64,000 nucleotides of DNA from Rhineura floridana (taxonomy: Eukaryota; Chordata; Lepidosauria; Squamata; Rhineuridae). Below, piece by piece: positions 57,501-64,000 of this stretch (within the stretch, counting starts at the first letter, position 1; each line of letters starts with the position of its first letter). The translations under genes and the position numbers were made by a program. The notes beneath the pieces were generated by a model. The model saw only the letters and a list, made by a program, of their open reading frames with translations, searched no databases and was not told the origin of the DNA. Where the stretch lies: NCBI RefSeq assembly GCF_030035675.1, contig NC_084482.1, forward strand, positions 181,998,373 through 182,062,372, read 5' to 3'.

Positions 57501-59128
57501 GAATAACTAACTAACTAACTGAGGCTACCTGAGCCTCAAGTGACAGAGATGGTTCTAGGAGAACCCCCAAGCTATGAACCTGCTCCTTCAGGGGGAGTGC
57601 AACCCCATCCAGGACAGGTTGGACATCCACCATCCGGTCAGAAGAACCACCCACTAACAGCATCTCAGTCTTGTCTGGATTGAGCCTCAGTTTATTAGCA
57701 CTCATCCAGTCCATTGTTGCAGCCAGGCACTAGTTCAGCACATTGACAGCCTCACCTGAAGAAGATGAAAAGGAGAAATAGAGCTCCATGTCATCAGCAC
57801 ACTAATGGCAACTTACTCCAAAGCTCCAGATGACAGCACCCAACGGTTTCATGTAGATGTTGAACAGCATGGGGAACAGAACTGACCCCTGCGGAACCTC
57901 ATACTGGAGAGTCCAGGGTGCCGAGCAATGTTCCCCAAGCACCACCTTCTGGAGCTGACCCGCCAAGTAGGAGCGGAACCACCGCCATGCAGTCCCTCCC
58001 ACTCCCAACTCAGCCCGTCTTCCCAGAAGATACCATCGTCGATGGTATCGAAAGCCGCTGTGAAATCAAGGAGAATCAACAGAGTCACACTCCCCCTGTC
58101 TCTCTCCCAGCAGAGGTCATCATACAGGGCGACCAAGGCTGTTTCCGTGCCTGAAACCCAACTGAAATGGATCCAGATAATCGATCTCATCCAAGAGTGT
58201 CTGGAGCTGGCCTGCCACCACTCGTTCCAGGACCTTGCCCAGGAATGGAACATTTGGTACCAGCCTATGGTTATTAAGATTTTCTGGGTCCAGGGAGGGC
58301 CTCTTCAGGAGTGGTCTCACTACTGCCTCTTTCAGGCAGCCAGGGACCACCCCCTCTCACAGAGAGGCATTAATCACCTCACTGGCCCAGCCAGCTGTTC
58401 CATCCCTGCTAGCTTTTATTAGCCAAGAAGGGCAAGGATCCAGCACAGAAGTAGTTGCACAAACCTGTCCAAGCACCTTGTCAACTTCCTCAAGCTGTAC
58501 CAACTGAAACTCATCCAAGAAATCGGGACAAGGCTGTGCTCTGGATACCTCACTAGATTCACCTGCTATAACACTGGAGTCTAAGTCCTGGAAGATGCTA
58601 AAGATTTTATCCTGGAAGTGCCTAGCAAATTCATTACAGTGGGCCTCAGATGGTTCTACCATGTCCCTGGGGCCAGATTGTAATAGTCCCCGGACAATTC
58701 TGAAGAGCTTCGCTGGGTGGCAGATTGATGATTTGATAGTGGCAGCAAAATATTGTTTTTTTTCTGCCCTTACTGCCCCTAAATACAGCTTACCATAGGC
58801 ACTTACCAGTGTGTAATTGCATCCACCAGGAGTTCGTCCATCCGCACTCAAGCCGTCTCCTATATTGTTTCATCGCTCTCAGCTCTGAGGTATACCATGG
58901 AGCCATACAAGCTCTACACAGGAGACGGTGCTCAGGAGCAATCCGCCCGGGTCATTTCTGTATTCCACAGTTCAACCAGGGTTTCGATAGGAGCACCAGC
59001 CCTATCAGCCAGAAAACTCCCCAGAGCCCTTTGAAAACCATCCAGATCCATTAGTATCTGCGGGCAGACCAACTTAATAGGTCCCCCACCCTTGCAGAGG
59101 GGAAAAGCTGCTGTAAGTCTAAACTTCA
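54592..59128 (-). mobile_element. L2-type LINE (minus strand), interrupted by another L2
   Basis: Read from 59128 downward: the endonuclease C-terminal end and linker ('FPLCKGGGPIKLVCPQILM', 'EAHCNEFARHFQDKI'), the RT start ('VVRPLLKRPSLDPENLNNHR', 'VPNVPFLGKVLERVVAGQL'), 'LLILLDFTAAFDTIDD', 'VPQGSVLFPMLFNIYMKPLGAV' and 'RLNPDKTEMLLVGG'. It breaks at 'LEAQVASVS' (57521). It resumes at about 55110 with 'RSAFYHLRLVAQLRPYLDRD' and ends with a 3'UTR at 54592. It is 5'-truncated and carries several frame breaks. Confidence 0.82.
55111..57520 (+). mobile_element. L2-type LINE (plus strand), nested, with intact YADD
   Basis: 5'-truncated within the endonuclease ('VVSWTDHYLVGFRL'-like). It runs through 'GGGPIRMVRPRRLMDPDGF', the linker ('RSRPAELFRVVGGLLHPSP'), the RT ('LDPFHSGFRPGYGTETALVA', 'LLDLSAAFDTIDHGILLGRL'), and after a frame break near 56290 'CGVPQGSVLSSMLFNIYMKP', catalytic QYADDTQLY (56443-56469) and the C-terminus 'WNALPRDIRMTPSLQSFWRQ'. 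The stop is at 57298-57300. Two frame breaks are visible (near 55390 and 56290; the latter accompanies a small deletion before the GDSCSTPW motif). The 3' tail is (CTAA)n. It is the best preserved L2 coding region in the window. Confidence 0.88.
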
Positions 59129-59494
59129 GCAAGTTTAAACATAGCAGGCTGAATACATGCATCCTCTCTTTTCCAACAGCTGGAGTCATTGCTGAAGTAG
59201 CAAGCAACATATTGTAATCAGTCTGATTTTACATCAAACTGAAGTTTTAGATTCAACTGTTAATGCACCCGAAATAGAAATAGAACCTCCAATTTGAAAC
59301 ACAAAAGGCTGTCTTCACCATCATATGACATTGACCAATAAAAAGGCTTTGAAATTAATAAAAATAAATTTGACACAGATTTCTAGGATGAATAGTGAGG
59401 GAAATAAAATTGTCTAGTTTAGATTCTCTGTAGAAACATTAGTAACACAGGAAAGAAGCAAAGTAAGAAGAACTTCAACAAACATACAAAAATA

Positions 59495-61446
59495 GACTTC
59501 CGGGAAGGGTGACTTCGCTTGTGCCTGCTTTTGAGACAGGCTCCCGCCTCAGAAGAAGCTTATTCAGATATAAATCAGTCAGACCATTTTTTTTTTGACT
59601 GATGAAATTTCTCCCGGGCAGGGAGAAACGTAGAGATCAACCTCAAAAGCCTGTTTTTGTTGGGAGGACTGGATTTCATTAATTTATGAGAAAAGGTCCA
59701 GCCAGCAATGCCGGACGGACTTCCGAACAAGCTCTATCTGATTAATGCGACACGTTTATCTTTTCTTCAAAGAGAAAACGGACTAACAGGCAAACACCCT
59801 TCTTTCTATTCTTTTTTTTACTTGGTTTAAATTGTTGCAGCAAAAAGAGATTTGTCAAATGAATCAGCTTTAAAGAACTTCTGGGTGAGCTATAACTCTT
59901 CTCTGTTATTCATGAAATTAACAGCTTATCTCTGTTTCTATTGCAAAAAGCTGTCCTGGAAGTGCATTCTAAAGATATAAACAGAAGAGGGATTTCTATT
60001 CCGAGGAGGAAAAAAATAAAAAATTTGAACTTTGGAACATTATATTGTCTGGGACTATTCTCTTTTTGGTCTATTTTATTTTGATGAATCTGCTTCTTCA
60101 CGACGCCACTAACTGTTTTGATGCTGGGAACTAAATTTGTTTTGTATTCTTGAACATAGAGAGATAAGGCAGGCTGCTCGGTTTATACTGTGATGTCATC
60201 AAGCCTGGAATATTAACCCAATTGTTGCTGAAATAAGAAGTGGTTCTTCTTTATTTTTGTTTTGTTTTGTTTTCGTGGTTTTAAAAATGGCAATCAAGAA
60301 AGTGGCTGAGAATCTGGAAGTAATTATGTTTCAGAAAATAATGGATGAGATTGAGATAACGAAACAAACCCTGCGACAGGGTAGTAAGGAGCTGAAAATT
60401 GAACTGAGCAAAATGACGCAGGAGCTTAAAGAAATAGGGGATCCTGTGAGAGAGGAGAATGAGATCAGAGATGAGAAAAGAAAAAATAAAGGGAAAATAC
60501 AAGCCCTGGAGATTGGAACAAATGTGGAATTGGAAAAAGATCTGGAGTTTATGGATATTAGAAATAAAATCTACTGTTTGGAATTTAACGTTATCTCTGA
60601 AGAAATTAATGAAGATATTAGAGATAAAGTTATCAATGGCTTGGATAATCTTCTGGACTGGAATGACGTGATGGAGCTTGATATAGAGAAAATCTATGGA
60701 ATTAACTGCAGCCATGTGACAATGGAAAAACTCTCAAGAGATGAGCCAGTGCATTTTGTAAAAAAGAAGAACAGAGATATGACTTTACAACAATATTTCA
60801 GCAACTTATTCAGAATCGATGGCAAGAAAATATTTGGGATAGAGGAAATTCCCATCAGACTCTTATTATATGACTATGGCTATGACAGCAAGATTATTAT
60901 GGAATACTGATAATGGAAGATTGGACACTGAAATTACTGGACTTAACAGGACTATTGAAGATGGAAGATGGAATTAATATGGATAATGAAATAATGGCTA
61001 TTGAAATTATTGAACCTAACAGATTTTGATGAGATGGATTAATCGATATGTTTATTTGGACTATGGTTATGACAATAAGATTATTATTATTATTAACGAG
61101 ATGGATTAATCGACATGTTTATTTGGAGAAAAATTGACAGATATATTTCTTAAAGAATTGAAACCTCTCTTTGACTTTTTGTGGAAAGAATAAAGTAATG
61201 TTTATGAGATTTGATGATTAATTAAGATAACTACTGGAGGAAAGTGATTTTATAATATAATTTAAGAGACAGGATTGTTATATATTGTAGACCTATAACT
61301 GATTTGATCTGCGACAAATGGGAAGTCAACATTTTTTTTGTTTAATCGTTTTTGTTTTGTTTTGTTTTTTGTCTTTGAATGTTTTATGATTTTGTTTTGT
61401 TTGTTTTATGAAAATTTGAATAAAAATTATTGTAAAAAAAAAAAAC
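59495..61446 (+). mobile_element. L1-type retroposon with ORF1 only, 17-bp target duplication
   Basis: Bounded by an exact 17-bp duplication (ACAAACATACAAAAATA at 59478-59494 and 61447-61463). It starts GACTTCCGGGAAGGG, has a 790-bp 5'UTR, ORF1 (60287-60910), about 510 bases of non-coding 3' sequence, AATAAA (61419-61424) and a 12-A tail. The long duplication and A tail are typical of L1-type target-primed insertion. No endonuclease or reverse transcriptase is present. Sequence just after ORF1 reads, in another frame, 'LKLLDLTGLLKMEDG', and later 'LFDFLWKE'. That could be a remnant of the ORF2 C-terminus, so this may be an internally deleted L1 rather than a separate family. A partial direct duplication ('GAGATGGATTAATCGAYATG' twice) lies at 61030-61120. 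Confidence 0.8.
60287..60910 (+). CDS. L1 ORF1p-like RNA-binding protein (207 aa)
   Basis: The frame is open from ATGGCAATC (60287, good Kozak context with A at -3) to TGA. Residues about 1-80 are Lys/Glu-rich with heptad-like spacing (ENLEVIMFQKIMDEIEITKQ, then a charged stretch), predicting a coiled coil for trimer formation. Residues about 95-190 resemble the L1 RRM-like domain ('LEFMDIRNKIYCLEFNVI', 'MELDIEKIYGINC', 'RDEPVHFVKKKNRDMTLQQY'). The usual C-terminal domain is cut short: after 'GIEEIPIRLLLYDYGYD' only a few residues remain. Length is below the 300+ residues of mammalian ORF1p. ORF1p binds L1 RNA as a trimer; whether this short form could do so is unknown. An upstream in-frame extension lacks an ATG and is not used. 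Confidence 0.7.
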   Translation: MAIKKVAENLEVIMFQKIMDEIEITKQTLRQGSKELKIELSKMTQELKEIGDPVREENEIRDEKRKNKGKIQALEIGTNVELEKDLEFMDIRNKIYCLEFNVISEEINEDIRDKVINGLDNLLDWNDVMELDIEKIYGINCSHVTMEKLSRDEPVHFVKKKNRDMTLQQYFSNLFRIDGKKIFGIEEIPIRLLLYDYGYDSKIIMEY

Positions 61447-61586
61447 ACAAACATACAAAAATATAATTCTCCATCTTTGGAAATGGCAGGTGTTGCCACC
61501 ACTCACCATATGCTCAGAGGCACATGTGACCAAATTCTTCCAAGCTACACAGGAAGTGGATTGGACTGTGAAAAACCAATCCAAAT

Positions 61587-61752
61587 TATTTATATTTATT
61601 TATTTATTGGATTTGTATACCACCCCATAGCTGAAGCTCTCTGGGCGGTTTACAATAATTAAAAACATCAAAAACAAATATACAAATTTAAGAACACATT
61701 TTTTAAAAAGCAATTTAAAAACACATGCTAAAACGCCTGGGAGAAGAGGAAA
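61587..61752 (-). mobile_element. L2-type 3' stub in R0 copy B
   Basis: The plus strand reads 'TTATTTATTTATTGGATTTG', 'GAAGCTCTCTGGGCGGTTTA' and 'CACATGCTAAAACGCCTGGG', the antisense of an L2 3' end. The same end is seen at 54592 ('ACACGCTAAAAAGCCTGGG'), so this is an independent insertion of the same subfamily, also minus strand, into the same R0 copy. Confidence 0.6.
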
Positions 61753-61973
61753 TTGGGTTTGCATTTTGACAAATTTGTGGGGCAGTCCAATATCTCAGAG
61801 AGGAGGTCAGGTCTCCTGCTCCCCTGGTGCATTCACTATGGCTGTCTAATTTCCCTGCTTTTTAAAGTTTGATAGAAACATCTGTGGGCTATAGGTACGT
61901 TCTTAAACTGCAAGGTTTTTTGCCTATTAGTGAATCTATTACTGAGGTCAGAATTATGCAGTAAAGTGCAAGA

Positions 61974-62390
61974 TAGGGATGGAAGGCTCTGTTAGTTTTG
62001 GTTCTCTCAGTTTCTGATTTTTCCAGTCTTACATTTACTTCCCATTTCTACAGCAATTTGTGACCTTTTTTTAAAAAAATCTTCATGAAAATGCAACCTT
62101 TTAGTACCAATTTCTTCTATTATTTTGTATGCAGTTTTGATTAACGCACACATTTTTTGCAAGCCATTTCCCCTAATATAATTCGTTTTGTATGTTATTT
62201 TCACTCATATATTCATTTTATCCACACTTTCACCCAATATATGTACTTTGTAAACATTGTTTGGTTGAATTTGGATAAGTGAGAATTCTGAAGGACAGCT
62301 GTGTTTCCATTCACATATTGTTTTGGTAAGTGTGAATTTGGCAAGTTCACTTTTAAATGCAAAGTGAATCAAATTTTCCCCCCATCCCTA
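61974..62390 (+). repeat. R1 TA-flanked AT-rich repeat
   Basis: Complete copy from TA-GGGATGG to CCATCCC-TA, opposite in orientation to 43282-43697. It lies 42 bases downstream of the R0 end, as an R1 piece does for copy A. Confidence 0.7.
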
Positions 62391-63481
62391 GGCACAGACT
62401 AAGCAATATGGTTTTAAAGTAAGCCCACAGATGGATGTTCTGTCCAAAACAATATTTTGCATGAAGCTAATGGTGACAACAGCTGGGCATACATAACAAG
62501 CCGAGATATGCATAACCTTTGTGCCATTCAAATTTATTTGCCGTGCTGGGCTCCTGCTGGGAGGAAGGGTGGGATACAAATAAATAAATACATAAATATT
62601 TGCTAAAATCCATTGGTCATCACAGATAATCAAGTTGAAAGATGCATTTTAGTACAGGTCATTCCACAGGCATCAGACCTCATTTTCTGAGATAAATTTG
62701 TGTCTCATCTGTTGTGCTGCTAGAGCAAACACAGAAACATTTTATGTAATGTATTTATCCTCATCAACCAATAAGGTACAGATGTTCTCCCAACTGTTCA
62801 AAAGAGGAAACTGCCTCAAGAATATCTTGTGAAACCTATCCTTAAGGGAATTGTACAGGGAAGAATATAATATACCTTCTGCCTCTCTCTGGCCACAAAT
62901 GCACAAACAACCATTTACAGGTAATCCTGCATATCTCCTCTGTAAGAATGCTGTGGGCACAGTATGAAATCTCAAAAGCAGGAAATACTTTCTTCATCGC
63001 ACCAAGAGATGATTAAAAAAATAGTCTGGAAGACCATAATCAGCTTTAACAGAACAACAAAATGGTAAGAGCTGCAATAGTTTGAAGATAACATCTAGGT
63101 CTCATTCTTTAACTTTATTTAATGCACTGCCTTGTAGCTATAGGAGGAACAGCATTGAGGGCTGGGAATCAGTCCATACTTAATCATAATGGCTTAGTAT
63201 TCAGCCCAATTTTGCACAGATCTAGTTAACATTTGCTCAAAATAGGGCAATCTTGTATCTGGCATATACTGTAATTTCAATCACTATGAACCCTGGATGA
63301 TACTGAAGAAAACCCATCCTCAAATCTCATCATGGCAATAGGAGTTCCACGTTGTAGGTTTAAGAGAAACCTCAAAAAGAAATGTTGAGTAATTGGGTAG
63401 CCTCGTGCCCACATGCTCCATCCGTTTGCCACTTTCCCTCCTTTCTCAGTGTGCTGCTATTGAAGACTTCCTGGGATGATT
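62391..63481. other. Intronic sequence with an L2 stub
   Basis: 'GCTGGGCTCCTGCTGGGAGG' followed by 'TGGGATACAAATAAATAAAT' at about 62542-62590 is a bare L2 3' end. A weak antisense LINE-like stretch ('CAAATGCACAAACAACCATTTACAGG') is near 62898. No gene was seen. Confidence 0.4.
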
Positions 63482-63734
63482 ATACAGCCACTCAGCCAGC
63501 ATGGATTTTTCACATTCTGCAATGTTAAATTTAATATACCCCCATGCCATCCTGATGCTTCCTATAAGATCAATTAAAAACAAAACCTTACAAAATTTAT
63601 AGTCCTGAACTCAGAAACGCTTGCTTAACAACCCTCTAAATTTTCATGGTGATATGCAAAACAGAGAGTTCAAAGTGTAAAGAGAGAGAGAGAAAAGCAA
63701 ACCCCTGTTGGACTTTTTTCTGTCAGTGGTCTCA
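63482..63734 (+). repeat. R0 unclassified repeat, copy C (head only)
   Basis: 'ATTATACAGCCACTCAGCCAG' through 'CTCAGAAACGCTTGCTTAAC' to 'GGACTTTTTTCTGTCAGTGG' matches the first 250 bases of copy B closely. It is cut off by the Bov-B end at 63735. Confidence 0.65.
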
Positions 63735-64000
63735 TGTTGTTGTTATGTGCCTTCAAGTTGATTACGACTTATGGCGACCCTATGAATCAGTGACCTCCAA
63801 GAGTATCTGTCATGAACCACACTGTTCAGATCTTGTAAGTTCAGGTCTGTGGGTTCCTTTATGGAATCAATCCATCTCTTGTTTGGCTTTCCTCTTTTTC
63901 TACTCCCTGCTGTTTCCCCCAGCATTATTGTCTTTTCTAGTGAATCATGACTTCTCATGATATTGTCCAAAGTATGATAACCTCAGTTTCATCATTTTAG
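63735..64000 (-). mobile_element. RTE/Bov-B LINE, 3' end
   Basis: The minus strand ends with the Bov-B tail ('TTATGGCGACCC' and 'TTGAAGGCACATAACAACAACA' reversed on plus). It encodes the C-terminus 'EKTIMLGETAGSRKRGKPNKRW' and 'DLNSVVHDRYSWRSLIHRVA', typical of Bov-B ORF2. The element continues beyond the window. Its insertion interrupts R0 copy C. Confidence 0.88.

Larger units (their letters stand above)
51742..61932 (+). repeat. R0 unclassified repeat, copy B, expanded by nested insertions
   Basis: R0 pieces, in the same order as copy A, are: 51742-52285 (head), about 52285-52580 (palindrome), about 52580-52775 and 52978-53700 (pyrimidine array), 53757-54591 (left arm and middle), 59129-59494 (middle), 61447-61586 and 61752-61932 (right arm). 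Inserted into it are a Sauria SINE (52776-52980), about 260 bp of unknown DNA (about 53945-54200), a minus-strand L2 (54592-59128) holding a plus-strand L2 (55111-57520), an L1 (59495-61446) and an L2 stub (61587-61752). The head contains a perfect 9-bp stem with 4-base loop (TACAGCCAC / GTGGCTGTA, 51752-51773 region). Confidence 0.7.
53757..61932. mobile_element. Fold-back unit at the 3' part of R0 copy B (CACTA-like ends)
   Basis: It begins CACTAATAGGCAAAAAACC and ends with the complement (GGTTTTTTGCCTATTAGTG). The inverted arms extend about 300 bp each: left 53757-53945 plus 54205-54310, right 61470-61586 plus 61752-61932. AAT flanks both ends (53754-53756 and 61933-61935). CACTA-beginning ends with a 3-bp duplication are the signature of CACTA/CMC transposons. 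The span is mainly later insertions; the unit itself is about 1.3 kb. No transposase was seen. Confidence 0.5.

Noticed and set aside
61056-61128. A second small gene after ORF1 in the L1 element
   Set aside because: The stretch has stops in all frames and is partly a tandem duplication of its own neighbour and of the ORF1 end.

Overview
The window looks like squamate reptile (lizard or snake) nuclear DNA. Its repeat mix is the evidence: L2-type and CR1 LINEs, an RTE/Bov-B 3' end, Sauria-type SINEs ending in the Bov-B tail, another tRNA-derived SINE family, an L1, and many palindromic hAT-like MITEs. The only host gene I can support is synaptoporin (SYNPR), on the minus strand. It is represented by its last three coding exons at 27410-27608, 12619-12810 and 11443-11721. 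The 3'UTR probably runs down to about 10520. Exon reading frames and splice sites join cleanly. The first coding exons were not found and probably lie beyond 64000, so most of 27609-64000 should be intron.

Layout. 1-10.5 kb: intergenic, downstream of SYNPR, with a 3.1-kb unclassified repeat (here called R0, copy A), SINEs and LINE ends. 10.5-12.8 kb: SYNPR 3'UTR and the last two coding exons. 12.8-27.4 kb: a 14.6-kb intron holding two CR1 copies, an LTR fossil and hAT MITEs. 27.4-27.6 kb: SYNPR exon. 27.6-64 kb: presumed intron. It contains a long L2 at 37-42.5 kb carrying a MITE, a second L2 and a SINE; an L2 at 48-51 kb split by a hAT element with a perfect 8-bp target duplication; and R0 copy B at 51.7-61.9 kb. 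Copy B is expanded by a minus-strand L2 that itself contains a plus-strand L2, and by an ORF1-only L1. A third R0 copy and a Bov-B end close the window.

The most noteworthy items are: (1) a 1.95-kb L1-type retroposon (59495-61446) with a 207-codon ORF1 but no recognisable endonuclease or reverse transcriptase, flanked by a 17-bp perfect target duplication; (2) the R0 family, which combines a pyrimidine-rich tandem array with a terminal fold-back unit that begins CACTA and has a 3-bp duplication; (3) three copies of a 116-117-bp palindromic hAT MITE, each with a perfect 8-bp duplication; (4) a 2.4-kb hAT insertion carrying a GC-rich block. No operon, CRISPR array, RNA gene or new multi-gene system was seen. 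Repeat family names come from recognition by eye, and boundaries are usually good to about 10-30 bases unless target duplications are given.
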